This document shows, piece by piece, positions 37,262 to 45,982 of a stretch of DNA of 64,000 nt. Positions within the stretch are counted from its first letter, which is position 1. Every line of letters begins with the position of its first letter. The position numbers were made by a program, and so were the translations under genes. Origin of the DNA: Verrucomicrobiia bacterium (lineage in GTDB: Bacteria; Verrucomicrobiota; Verrucomicrobiia; Verrucomicrobiales; Akkermansiaceae); NCBI GenBank assembly GCA_030431475.1, contig JAUIJD010000013.1:1-64000 (forward strand). Direction: 5' to 3'. The notes beneath the pieces were generated by a model. The model made no database searches, had not been told where the DNA came from, and worked only from the letters and a program-made list of their open reading frames with translations.

Positions 37262-40261
37262 ATGAAATCTCTTCCTCTTCTTCTCGGCCTCGGAGCCCTC
37301 GCTTCCGCCCAGACCACCCTGATCGGGCCTGGGATTCGAAACGGCGGCTTCGAAGGCGCCAACGGCACCGACTTCGCCTCGACCCCCTACTGGGATTCCT
37401 ACTTTCCTGAAGCCGAGACCGAAGATCCGGTACTCGCCTCCCGGCCACGGAGCGGCAGCCTGCGGGGCTTCGCCAGCGGCTACATCGACACCGGCGACGG
37501 CGCGCCCCGCATCCATCCCTCGCAGACGATTCCCACGGCGGACTGGACCATCGCCGAGGGCGACGTGTTCCAGTTCACCGCCCATGCGCGGCCCGGTGCC
37601 TATTTCGACGTCGGCAGCGACAGCATCCAGCTGATCCTGCACGTGGTCGATGCCGCCGGGAATCCGGTGAACGCCACGGGACAAGGCGACCGCCTCCTCA
37701 GCGAGACGGCTCCCGCCGGGTCCTTCACCGCCGGGGACTACACCGCCCTCTCGGTCAGCTCCGCGCCCGTACCGGCCGGGAGCCCATGGATCGGCCAACA
37801 ACTCCGCCCCCGCATCCTTGTCGTCGGCGACCGCGGAGAGTTCGCCATGCTCGATGACATCGAGCTCATCGCGAGCAGCGCCGCCGACCTTAACCCCGCC
37901 GCCACGCTCGTGGCCGCCTACGCCGCCGATGGCAGCACCGCCAATGCCCTGCCCGGAGGGCCCGCCGCCCTCCCCGCTCCCGGCCTCGACTACGGGCCCG
38001 GCTTCGGCATCGGTGAGGCCTTCGCCACCTCATCGGGGGGCGCCACCGTTCCGCTCGCGACCTCCGACTCCTTCTCCATCGCCTGCTGGATCCGGACCGA
38101 CCAGCCCGGGCCCGAGGAGGCCGGCCTGCGCTGGAGCGACGGCAGCGCGATCGTCGATGCCTCGGCCTCGACCGAATCGGGCTTCGGTCTCTCGCTTCGC
38201 GGTCCCCGCATCACGGCCGGCATCGATGGCGAACTCCTCGTCTCGCGCACGCTCGTGACCGATGGCCGGTGGCACCACCTCGCTTACACCCGCGCGCCGC
38301 TGGGAGAGGTTCGGCTCTTCATCAACGGCCAGCTCGAAGACAGCGCCCTCTCCAGCCCGTCCGTTCCCTCCCTCCCCGACCTCGCCCTCGGCATGTCGCG
38401 ACTCGGCGGCCGCTTCTTCGACGGCCTTGTCGATGACGTCCGCCTCTTCACCGGCGTCCTCACCCCGGAGGAAATCGATGATCTCCGCATCGGTCCCGGC
38501 GACACCGACGGCGATGGCTTTCCCGATGTCGCCGAAGCCGATGCCGGCACCGACTGGGGGAGTTCCTCCGACTACCCGAGAGTCCGCAACATCCGTCACA
38601 CGTCCGAAGGCGTCGAAGTGGAAGTCGATGGCAAGCGCTCCCGACTCTATCAACTCGAGCGCAGCGACACGCCCGTCATCAACACCCCCGAGGCCACACC
38701 CGACACCGTCGCCCCCCTTGAGTCCGACACCCCGGTCGAACTGGTGGATCCATCCCCACCCGCGGATCGCGCCTTCTACCAGGTCCGCGCCGAGAAGGGT
38801 CCGCTGCCCCGGCCTAACATCCTCCTCATCGTCGGCGACGACCACGGCTACGCCGACATCTCGGCCTTCCCCAACGCGAGGCCGGACATCTCGACCCCGA
38901 ACCTCGACCGCATCGCGACCGCCGGCGCCATCCTCACCCAGGCCTACGTCACCAGTCCGGTCTGCTCGCCCTCGCGCTGCGGATTCCTCACCGGACGCAT
39001 GCAGAACGAGTGGGACCCCGCCGGCGGCTGGGCGCCGCGACTGCCCGCCGACGTCAAGCACCTCGCCGAGTACCTCAAGGAAGCCGGCTACGCCACGGCC
39101 ATGGTCGGCAAGAACGACTTCGGTCAGCCGGTCGGATCCACCGACAACCGCGAGCACCCGCCGAATCATGGCTTCGACCGCTTCTTCGGCTTCAACGCCC
39201 ACGCCCACGACTTCTGGCTCCACTCGCAGGCGATCACCGACACGGTCCAGCCCGCCTGGCCCACCGAGGCCAGCGCCCACCTCGGCAAGTTCGCCGACAG
39301 CGAGGCCGCTGGCGGCTTCTCCACCGCACCCGACGGCAAGTGGCAGACCGAACTCTTCACCGACAAGGCCATCGACTACCTGACGGAGCGCTCCGGCGAA
39401 GAGCAGCCCTTCTTCCTCTATCTCTCGCACGCCTCGGTCCACGCCCTCATTCACCAGGCGCCGAAGTCGTATCTCGACGCCGAAGGCGTGCCCGAACTGC
39501 CTCTTTATGACCCGGCGACCAACAGCCAGGACAATCCCTCGGCCTACACCACCTATTACTATCGCTACTCCCGGCCGACGCCCCAGGACGCCAACGGCAT
39601 CATCGCCGACGCCGACATGCGAAAATACTACCGCGCCCATCTCAAGGCCTACGACGACCAGATGGGCCGCCTGCTCGACTCGCTCGAAAGCCTCGGCCTC
39701 GACGACAACACCATCGTCATCTACTTCTCCGACAACGGTGGGGAGGCGCTCACCGGCGCCAACAACCAGCCGCTTTCCGGGTCGAAATACACCAGCTTCG
39801 AGGGCGGCCTCCGCGTGCCGATGATGATCTCGTGGCCCGGCCGCATTCCCGGGGGCCTCACCTACCCCCACGTCACCTCGGCCCTCGATGTCGTCCCGAC
39901 GCTGCTCGACGTCGCCGGGGTCGAAGAGGCCCCGAAACTCCGCGGACACTCCCTGATCCAGCCTCTCAAGGACAACGCTCCGGTCGTCCCCGGCGAGCGC
40001 ACGCTGTTCTGGCGCTTCAACAACCAATGGGCGATCCGGCGCGGCGACTGGAAGCTGGTTTACGGCATCAAGAACATCGCCGACAAGCACACCTCCCAGA
40101 TCGTCTTCAACGAGGACGCCCTCGGAAAGGTCGCGCTCTTCAACCTCGCGAACGACCCGTCCGAGATGAACGACCTCGCCGAGTCGCCAGATGCCGGAAT
40201 CCAGGCCATCAAGGCGGACCTCCAGAACCGCTACGACGCCTGGAACGCGTCCAATCAATAG
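37262..40261 (+). CDS. Secreted sulfatase with LamG domain
   Basis: S1-family sulfatase of 999 residues. Signal peptide MKSLPLLLGLGALASAQ, a beta-sandwich binding domain (about 20-200), a LamG-like domain (about 215-410, SIACWIRTDQP, RLFINGQLED, GLVDDVRLF), an Asp-rich calcium loop (DTDGDGFPDVAEAD) and the sulfatase domain from RPNILLIVGDDHGYADIS. The formylglycine motif is canonical, VCSPSRCG, with Cys568; NDNGG-like SDNGGEAL and GRIPGG follow. The last residues lack a sorting signal. It lies 24 bases after the GH30 gene and is probably co-transcribed with it, consistent with joint removal of sulfate and backbone sugars. Confidence 0.9.
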   Translation: MKSLPLLLGLGALASAQTTLIGPGIRNGGFEGANGTDFASTPYWDSYFPEAETEDPVLASRPRSGSLRGFASGYIDTGDGAPRIHPSQTIPTADWTIAEGDVFQFTAHARPGAYFDVGSDSIQLILHVVDAAGNPVNATGQGDRLLSETAPAGSFTAGDYTALSVSSAPVPAGSPWIGQQLRPRILVVGDRGEFAMLDDIELIASSAADLNPAATLVAAYAADGSTANALPGGPAALPAPGLDYGPGFGIGEAFATSSGGATVPLATSDSFSIACWIRTDQPGPEEAGLRWSDGSAIVDASASTESGFGLSLRGPRITAGIDGELLVSRTLVTDGRWHHLAYTRAPLGEVRLFINGQLEDSALSSPSVPSLPDLALGMSRLGGRFFDGLVDDVRLFTGVLTPEEIDDLRIGPGDTDGDGFPDVAEADAGTDWGSSSDYPRVRNIRHTSEGVEVEVDGKRSRLYQLERSDTPVINTPEATPDTVAPLESDTPVELVDPSPPADRAFYQVRAEKGPLPRPNILLIVGDDHGYADISAFPNARPDISTPNLDRIATAGAILTQAYVTSPVCSPSRCGFLTGRMQNEWDPAGGWAPRLPADVKHLAEYLKEAGYATAMVGKNDFGQPVGSTDNREHPPNHGFDRFFGFNAHAHDFWLHSQAITDTVQPAWPTEASAHLGKFADSEAAGGFSTAPDGKWQTELFTDKAIDYLTERSGEEQPFFLYLSHASVHALIHQAPKSYLDAEGVPELPLYDPATNSQDNPSAYTTYYYRYSRPTPQDANGIIADADMRKYYRAHLKAYDDQMGRLLDSLESLGLDDNTIVIYFSDNGGEALTGANNQPLSGSKYTSFEGGLRVPMMISWPGRIPGGLTYPHVTSALDVVPTLLDVAGVEEAPKLRGHSLIQPLKDNAPVVPGERTLFWRFNNQWAIRRGDWKLVYGIKNIADKHTSQIVFNEDALGKVALFNLANDPSEMNDLAESPDAGIQAIKADLQNRYDAWNASNQ

Positions 40262-40440
40262 CGATCGACCCAGTGATCCGGAGCGGATCGGCCGTTGTGT
40301 CAGCCTCTGAGAACATTGGCCTGGGGCCACCGTAAGGGGCTCCACGCGGAGATTCCGGCCAACGATGGCCGATTCGAGCGCGATGCCCCATGATCCCACG
40401 TCCGACGCCTTTCATTGTTGCCCCCCTTCGTGCCCGGAAC

Positions 40441-42339
40441 ATGCGCCGTCTGACGGCTGTCTTCGCGGCCTCCGGCCTCGCGCTGGCATTGGTGACAGGT
40501 GCCGGCGCCGACTTCGTTCATCCCGGTTGCCTTTCGAAGCAGGAGGACCTCGATCGCATGCGCGACAAGGTCGCCGCCGGCGAGCAACCGTGGAAGGGCA
40601 GCTGGGACATCCTGGTCCGCAACACCGATGGCTTCATGGATGATGATCCGGGCGTCCAACCGCGCATCAAGGCCGGCGGCGGCGGCGGTGAGAACTTCAT
40701 CCGCCTCGCCCGCGACTGCGCGAAGAGCTACCAGCTCGCGCTGCGCCACCACGGCACGGGCGATGCGCGTTTCGCCGACAAGGCCGTCGAGATCTTCAAC
40801 GCCTGGGCCGACCGGCACGAAGGCTGGGAGGGTGACAGCAACGTGCGCCTCCGCGCCGGGCTCTACGGCTACCAGTTTGCCTGCGCCGCGGAGCTGCTGC
40901 GCGACCACCCCGGCTGGGCACGCGATGACTTCCGCAACTTCCAGGACTACCTGAAGCGCGAGTTCCTGTTCCACAACCTCGACTTCCTCGAGAACCGCCA
41001 CGGGACCGTCCCGACCCACTACTGGGCGAACTGGGTCCAGGCCAACCAAGCCTCGATGATGGCCATCGCCGTGCTCTGCGACGACCGCGAGACCTTCGAC
41101 AAGGCGGTCGATTACTTCCACCACGGCCCGGGCAACGAGAACATCGGGAAAGCCGTCGTGACCGTGCACCCCGACGGCCTCGGCCAGTGGCAGGAATCCG
41201 GCCGGGACCAAGGTCACTCGCTCATGGGCCCCATTCTCCTCGGCACCATCTGTGAAATCGCCTGGAACCAGGGCGTCGATCTCTACGCGGCGGAGAACAA
41301 CCGGGCCCTCGCCGGCGTCGAATACGTCTCCAAGTACAACCTCGGACACGAGGTGCCCTTCACCGCCTACGTCTATGTCCACGGGCATCCGGGCAGGGAG
41401 AAACATTGGGTGCAGAACCGGATCTCACCCGACGGCCGCGGCGCGAAACGTCCGGGCTGGGATCTGATCTACCACCACTACGTGAATCGGCGCGGTCTCT
41501 CGGCTCCATGGACCGCCCGTTACGCGGAAACCGTCCGGCCCGAAGGCGGCGGGTTCAACTACGGTGGGAATAGTGGAGGCTTCGACGGGCTCGGTTTCAC
41601 CAGCCTCACCCACAGCCGTGACCCGATCGACAAGGGCGCGGCCCCGTGCGCCCTTCGTCCCCATGTGAAGGGTCGGCAGATCACCCTTTCTTGGTCGGGA
41701 TCGGCCTACGCGACGAGCTACCAGGTGAAGCGGGCGCGCTCCGAAGCCGGTCCCTACGAAACGATCGCGACGGTGAAGGCACCGACCCAGTTTTTCGTCG
41801 ATTCGGGGCTAACCGCCGGAGAGATCTATCACTACGTCGTTTCAGCCGGGACCCCGGACGGAGAAACCGCCGACAGCCCGTCCGCCGCCGCCACGGCCGA
41901 CGCGCGCCTTCACGGGAAGGTGATCGGCACCGAGGGCTCCTTTGAGGACTCGGGCGCCGACCGCTTCGCCGTCTTCGACGGGTCGCTGGAGAACTACTTC
42001 GATCCACCCGCAGCCGACGCCTGGGTCGGACTCGACCTCGGCGAGGGAGTCACCGCCGTGGTCACCCGCGTGAAGTACTGCCCCCGGAGGAACGCCGGCA
42101 GGCGAATGATCGGCGGCACCTTTCAAGGCTCGAACACGGCCGACTTCAGCAGCGGCGTCGTCGATCTGTTCACCATCCGCAAGGAGCCGGAAGACGGGGT
42201 GCTGACCACGCAGAAGGTCACCGAACCCACCGCCTTCCGCTACCTCCGCTACATCCCCACGCAGGGAGAACGCTGGTGCAATGTCGCCGAGATCGAGTTC
42301 CACGGCGAGGTCCGCGGACCTGAAGACCCCGAGCCTTAG
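40441..42339 (+). CDS. Alginate/glucuronan lyase-like polysaccharide lyase with FN3 and discoidin-like domains
   Basis: Secreted protein resembling the alginate lyase superfamily ((alpha/alpha)n toroid, PF05426-like, near PL5/PL38). The ATG at 40441 is chosen because it starts the signal peptide (MRRLTAVFAASGLALALVTGAGA); 17 residues are open upstream. Family motifs are THYWANW with His193 and Tyr194, and ESGRDQGHS with Arg255 and His259, expected in the active site. A fibronectin type III-like domain (about 405-480, YQVKRARSEAGPYETI) and an F5/8 type C-like domain (about 490-625) follow. It should act on a uronic-acid-containing polymer by beta-elimination; exact specificity is open. It is the last gene of the polysaccharide region. 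Confidence 0.8.
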   Translation: MRRLTAVFAASGLALALVTGAGADFVHPGCLSKQEDLDRMRDKVAAGEQPWKGSWDILVRNTDGFMDDDPGVQPRIKAGGGGGENFIRLARDCAKSYQLALRHHGTGDARFADKAVEIFNAWADRHEGWEGDSNVRLRAGLYGYQFACAAELLRDHPGWARDDFRNFQDYLKREFLFHNLDFLENRHGTVPTHYWANWVQANQASMMAIAVLCDDRETFDKAVDYFHHGPGNENIGKAVVTVHPDGLGQWQESGRDQGHSLMGPILLGTICEIAWNQGVDLYAAENNRALAGVEYVSKYNLGHEVPFTAYVYVHGHPGREKHWVQNRISPDGRGAKRPGWDLIYHHYVNRRGLSAPWTARYAETVRPEGGGFNYGGNSGGFDGLGFTSLTHSRDPIDKGAAPCALRPHVKGRQITLSWSGSAYATSYQVKRARSEAGPYETIATVKAPTQFFVDSGLTAGEIYHYVVSAGTPDGETADSPSAAATADARLHGKVIGTEGSFEDSGADRFAVFDGSLENYFDPPAADAWVGLDLGEGVTAVVTRVKYCPRRNAGRRMIGGTFQGSNTADFSSGVVDLFTIRKEPEDGVLTTQKVTEPTAFRYLRYIPTQGERWCNVAEIEFHGEVRGPEDPEP

Positions 42340-42633
42340 AAAAACGGGGCGCTCTCAAGCCGTCTTGAGGAATCCGCGCCATCGTTCCTGCCGCCGGGCC
42401 GAGCTTCCCCACCCCGCGACGGGCACTCACCGACCACCGAGTTCACGACGAAACGCCGCCCGGCTTTTCGTCGTCGTGATCCGTGCCCGAAGCGGGCGGC
42501 TTCGAGCTGCGGCGTCTCTTTCTCCCACGGCTCGTGTTCCCGGCCGGGGTTGACCACGTCGTCACGCCGCCGCGATCGATACGCCAACCCCAGTCTGCCC
42601 AGAAGAGCTCCCGCGACCTCCAGAGGATCCAGG

Positions 42634-43077
42634 TCATGGCTGGATCGACTCGAGTCGGGTCAGATGGGTGAAGAGACGCGGCAGCAGGCGCTCGCTGTAG
42701 AGCAAGCGACTGTTGACCTCCGTGTCCTCGGAATCGATGGCGGAGCGGTAGAGCCCGACGCCGTATTGTTCACCCTGACGGAGCGCCTCGACGGCCGCCC
42801 CTTCGCCGAGGAGTGAGGCCGCCTTCTCGACCGTGCGGGCGAAGGATCCCCAGGCGCCCGGGTCCGTTGTCGGCTCGCCGCCCATGCGCTCGATGTTCTC
42901 CCGCAGCTCTTCCACACTCGCGGCGTGCTCGTCGCGGATATCCCTCAGCAAGGGAGACGACTCTTCGTCGGGGAAGCGGCGAAGGGCCATCGCATACGTC
43001 TGGACGGCGGAGATTTCTCCGCGCAACAGCTCGTTGCATTGATCGATGCAGGCTTGTGAGGAATGGGTCGTGTTCAT
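42634..43077 (-). CDS. DUF2383 ferritin-like protein
   Basis: Small cytoplasmic protein of 147 residues, all helical, of the PA2169/DUF2383 type with a four-helix ferritin-like bundle (CNELLRGEISAVQTYAMAL, IRDEHAASVEELRENIERMGGEP). The ATG at 43077 (MNTTHSSQ) follows GGAGGTGA-like sequence on the opposite strand and is preferred over the 26 extra open residues upstream. Proteins of this family are associated with stress response; metal binding is plausible but unproven. A second member is at 58440. Divergent from the DUF1328 gene. Confidence 0.85.
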   Translation of the reverse strand: MNTTHSSQACIDQCNELLRGEISAVQTYAMALRRFPDEESSPLLRDIRDEHAASVEELRENIERMGGEPTTDPGAWGSFARTVEKAASLLGEGAAVEALRQGEQYGVGLYRSAIDSEDTEVNSRLLYSERLLPRLFTHLTRLESIQP

Positions 43078-43434
43078 GGAGGTGATCTGTTGGTGATCGT
43101 GCGTGGTCGCCGAGCGGGATCCAACACCCGGCCCTCCTCGCACGCGTGATGCCATCTCTCACCCGCCCGGCCGCCCTCCTCCCACCCGGGGAGGTCACAC
43201 CTTGGAAGATCAGGAGGTTTTCCCATCCGGGGTTCTCGAATCCGTTCTCCCCCCTCCGCGTGAATCGCCTCATCGGTCATCCGGACCCACCAGATCGCTC
43301 ATTTTGCACGGCGAAGTCATGCAAACGGCACGAATCACGGGTGGGAAAGCCCCCGCAATCGCGATGTCCCCGCGGATCTCGGGGTGGCAGGCAAACTGCG
43401 AATTCATTCCCCGAACTCAACCCCACCAACAGAA
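43078..43434. other. Divergent regulatory gap between DUF2383 and DUF1328 genes
   Basis: 357 bases without a credible gene. A loosely similar GGGAAAnCCnCC sequence occurs upstream of each gene in its own orientation (around 43213-43226 on the minus strand and 43343-43355 on the plus strand). This could be a shared sigma-factor element, but two examples are too few to call a promoter. Confidence 0.4.
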
Positions 43435-43581
43435 ATGCTAGAATGGACTCTCATCTTCCTCGTCGTCGCCCTCATTGCCGCGGCACTCGGTTTCACCGGA
43501 ATCGCCGGCAAGGCGGCCGGCATCGCCAAGATCCTGTTCGTGATCTTCCTCATCGTGTGGATCGTCACGCTGATCCTTTGA
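43435..43581 (+). CDS. DUF1328 small membrane protein
   Basis: 48-residue protein made of two hydrophobic helices ([22 protein letters not shown] and [18 protein letters not shown] are the core segments). It matches the DUF1328/YtjA family of small inner-membrane proteins in length and in the conserved FTGIAG turn. Function unknown; members are often found in stress-gene clusters. The ATG at 43435 is preceded by ACAGAA, a weak ribosome site. Confidence 0.88.
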   Translation: MLEWTLIFLVVALIAAALGFTGIAGKAAGIAKILFVIFLIVWIVTLIL

Positions 43582-43600
43582 AGATCCTCATCCACCCACG

Positions 43601-43894
43601 GTGAAACGCTTGAAGATGACCCACGAGGTCAAGGAAGCGACGGCCATGGTGGTGGGCAGCCTCCTGCCCATCATCGTGGCCTCGCTCGTCCGCAAGGGCT
43701 CGGAACGCGCCTACACGCACCTCCGGGGCGAAGACCCACCGGAAGCGCCGCGCGACACCCGCACCCCATGGAAGCACGCGCTGCTCTACGCCGGGCTGAG
43801 CGGCGCTGTCGGAGGAGTCATCAAGCTGATGACGAAGGAGCTCGAGCCCCGCCGACTGCGCGAGGCCCGCTCTGGCGACCGCTCGCCGTTCTAA
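43601..43894 (+). CDS. DUF4235-like membrane protein
   Basis: Protein of up to 97 residues starting with GTG at 43601, or 92 if the ATG at 43616 is used. It has an N-terminal hydrophobic segment (AMVVGSLLPIIVASLVRKG) and a second one (ALLYAGLSGAVGGVIKLMTKEL) containing a glycine-rich zipper, as in DUF4235 proteins. It begins 19 bases after the DUF1328 gene and is probably in its transcript. It ends a few bases inside the convergent DUF883-like gene. Function unknown. Confidence 0.75.
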   Translation: MKRLKMTHEVKEATAMVVGSLLPIIVASLVRKGSERAYTHLRGEDPPEAPRDTRTPWKHALLYAGLSGAVGGVIKLMTKELEPRRLREARSGDRSPF

Positions 43895-44202
43895 GTGTCG
43901 AGATTCCGATCTGCCTCGTCGCGGCAGCGCCGCGCAAGTGTCCACAGTCGGCTGCAACCAAGGGCAAAGATCCCGTAGGGAACGAGGCGCGCGGTGGTCT
44001 TCGTCAGCGCGACCGCCAGCCGCCCGACCGGCAGAACGCTTGCCGCGTATCCCACGGCAAAAGAGACGGCGATCGCCTCGACCGGCTTCTCGCGAATCAA
44101 CTGCTTGGCCTGGCGAACCGAGTCAGCCGCCATTTGGGAACCCTCAGAAACCGCGGCTTCGATACGCGGCTCAGGGGACGATGGAGTTTCGTTGTCCTGC
44201 AT
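43891..44202 (-). CDS. DUF883/ElaB-like membrane protein
   Basis: 103-residue protein with an acidic, helical N-terminus (IEAAVSEGSQMAADSVRQAKQLIREKPVEA) and a C-terminal hydrophobic part (VSFAVGYAASVLPVGRLAVAL). The REKPVEAIAVSFAVGY block resembles the C-terminal motif of ElaB/YqjD-type proteins, some of which bind ribosomes at the membrane in stationary phase. It starts 12 bases after the gene at 44215 and probably forms an operon with it. Confidence 0.7.
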   Translation of the reverse strand: MQDNETPSSPEPRIEAAVSEGSQMAADSVRQAKQLIREKPVEAIAVSFAVGYAASVLPVGRLAVALTKTTARLVPYGIFALGCSRLWTLARRCRDEADRNLDT

Positions 44203-44214
44203 GGCTACCGGGAG

Positions 44215-44589
44215 TCAGGAGTTCTTCAGGCGATCCATGGCCGAGGTGAATCCGCAGACCGGCCGGCTCGATCGCACACTGTCCACCGCCCCGTGCACGC
44301 GACGCGAGGCCCACGGCCGGATCGAATCCGAAAAGATGTCTCCGAGGGTTTCGCTGGAACGCCGGGAGCCGAGAAGGTAGCCGATGCCGAGCCCGATCGC
44401 CGCGCCCGCCGCGACTTCGATCCAGCCGACGCGCTCGAGCTTCCTGCCCGCCCTCCCGGCCAGTTGTCGGATGCCGCACTCGCCGCCGGATTCGGAGAAC
44501 TGCTTGGCTTTCATCGACGCGGGTGGGGAACCTGCGTCTCCGCTCGGTTCGGACGGAGCCGTTCTGGGAGTATCGGTGGTGTTTTCCAT
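44215..44589 (-). CDS. Small membrane protein of unknown function
   Basis: 124-residue protein not assigned to a family. The N-terminus is polar and Pro/Ser-rich. One glycine-zipper hydrophobic segment (WIEVAAGAAIGLGIGYLLGS) lies near residue 60, followed by a charged helical tail. The setting, directly upstream of a DUF883-like gene with a 12-base gap, suggests a stress-related membrane protein of the same operon. Confidence 0.65.
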   Translation of the reverse strand: MENTTDTPRTAPSEPSGDAGSPPASMKAKQFSESGGECGIRQLAGRAGRKLERVGWIEVAAGAAIGLGIGYLLGSRRSSETLGDIFSDSIRPWASRRVHGAVDSVRSSRPVCGFTSAMDRLKNS

Positions 44590-44697
44590 ATCACCTTGTT
44601 CTTCGCAGAAAGAATGCCACGTCCGCTCGGTCGACTACCGATCGCGAAGGCGGCGCATGCTGGGAGCGCCGCCATCAACCCGGAAGCTTTCGGGGAA

Positions 44698-45660
44698 TCA
44701 CGATCCACTTTCCCACTCGGGAACCGCACCGGTCCGCCTCAACTCATCGAAGCTGTCGACCACGTGAAAAGGAATCTGCTGCCGCCCGAGCGACCGGCGG
44801 GCGGCATCGATTGCCTCATCGTCCCGGCGACCGGCCCGACGGATCACCACCGCGGTGACGCGCCCGGGGAACTCCTCGGCCGCCTGGGCATAGATCTGGG
44901 CATCCTTCTCGCCGGAATCCCCGATCAGGAGAAACCGGAGCCGCCGGTAGTTTCCGAGGAGGCTCCGGAGTGAGTCGAGCTTGTGCGCCTTGCGCTCGTC
45001 CCTGCCATTCCACCCGAAGTCACGCAGCAGCAGTGGCCCGTCGGGGAAGTCCGAATGATCGAGAAACCGGAGCAGCACCGGATACAGATTCCACGGACTG
45101 TTCGAGAGATAGAAAAACGGAACGCTCCCGCGCTCGATCTCACGATAGAGCGCCGGCGCCCCGTCGATCGCCTCGCGCCGGTAGACATCGTGCGAAAGCG
45201 ACCGCCACACCATCCGCCAGCGACGCTCCACCTCGGTGCGGAGAATCGTGTCGTCGATATCACTCACCACTCCGAACTCCGCCCCGCCTCCCGGCACGCG
45301 GACCCGGCAGTTCACCGTGTCATTACTGACCGCATATCGGCCGGCATCCACCATCCTTGCCGGCAACTCAAGCCACGGACCCACAACTCCGGACGGTCTC
45401 GGAACCTGGATGCACACATAGCCCTCGTCGTCGCTTACCGCCCGATGCGCTTCGCCATCGATCTCGAACTCCACGGTCGCGTCCGCCACCTCCCGCGAGA
45501 GAAACAGCTTCAGGGTTTTGAGGAGCGTCCGCCACCTGGAGGCCGGCGCCGCCGGTCCGCCGTGTTCCCTCATCCTCAGCACCCGCCCCCGGATCTCGAT
45601 CAGTCGACCGGTGGCATATCCCCCGTAGGATTGAAAGCTTGCTGGGGCGCGGGAGAACAT
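44698..45660 (-). CDS. App1-like phosphatidate phosphatase (DUF2183, HAD type)
   Basis: Probable lipid phosphatase. A beta-rich N-terminal part (about 15-135) is followed by the App1 catalytic domain with the HAD motif VSDIDDTIL, then FYLSNSPWNLYPVL and FLLIGDSGEKDAQIYA. These match the DUF2183 signature of yeast App1, which dephosphorylates phosphatidic acid. The ATG at 45660 (MFSRAPASF) is taken; 17 further residues are open upstream. There is no signal peptide. It is divergent from the degenerate receiver gene. Enzymatic activity is inferred from intact HAD Asp residues. Confidence 0.85.
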   Translation of the reverse strand: MFSRAPASFQSYGGYATGRLIEIRGRVLRMREHGGPAAPASRWRTLLKTLKLFLSREVADATVEFEIDGEAHRAVSDDEGYVCIQVPRPSGVVGPWLELPARMVDAGRYAVSNDTVNCRVRVPGGGAEFGVVSDIDDTILRTEVERRWRMVWRSLSHDVYRREAIDGAPALYREIERGSVPFFYLSNSPWNLYPVLLRFLDHSDFPDGPLLLRDFGWNGRDERKAHKLDSLRSLLGNYRRLRFLLIGDSGEKDAQIYAQAAEEFPGRVTAVVIRRAGRRDDEAIDAARRSLGRQQIPFHVVDSFDELRRTGAVPEWESGS

Positions 45661-45982
45661 AAGTGGTGGCGATGAAGAATTCGTCCCCTTTCGGAACGCG
45701 AGATCAGGCAACTTGGCAAATGGTAGTTTGCCTGAAGATGGTGATCGGGACCAGCTCGTCGTCCGGCCCCCTCACCGGCGGCGATGCATCCGCTTCTCCG
45801 GATCAGGCACCTTGCAATCCGAGTGTGCGACTCGCGACACGGGACATCGATCCGGCCCGGCATCGCCATCCTTCAAAGCAACCCCCACCCAACCGCAATT
45901 CACTGATTTTCAGTATTTTCCGACACATGAAGAATCCCACCCAAAGATCGGCATACGACACGCTCCGAGTGGAACCATCAAG
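45661..45982. other. Divergent gap between App1-like and receiver-like genes
   Basis: 322 bases without a convincing gene; the open frame here runs into the receiver gene but its codons are unlike coding sequence. An inverted repeat at 45704-45735 is listed separately. Confidence 0.5.
45704..45735. promoter_or_regulatory. Inverted repeat, candidate operator
   Basis: The perfect eight-base arms TCAGGCAA and TTGCCTGA lie 16 bases apart, 43 bases upstream of the App1-like start. This is suitable as a binding site for a dimeric regulator of the divergent pair. No regulator is assigned. Confidence 0.4.

Noticed and set aside
40390-40440. Upstream ATG of the polysaccharide lyase gene
   Set aside because: The signal peptide begins properly at the ATG at 40441; the extra 17 residues would put a charged leader before it.
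42354-42369. CTCAAG...CTTGAG hairpin after the polysaccharide lyase gene as terminator
   Set aside because: Only six base pairs and no T tract.
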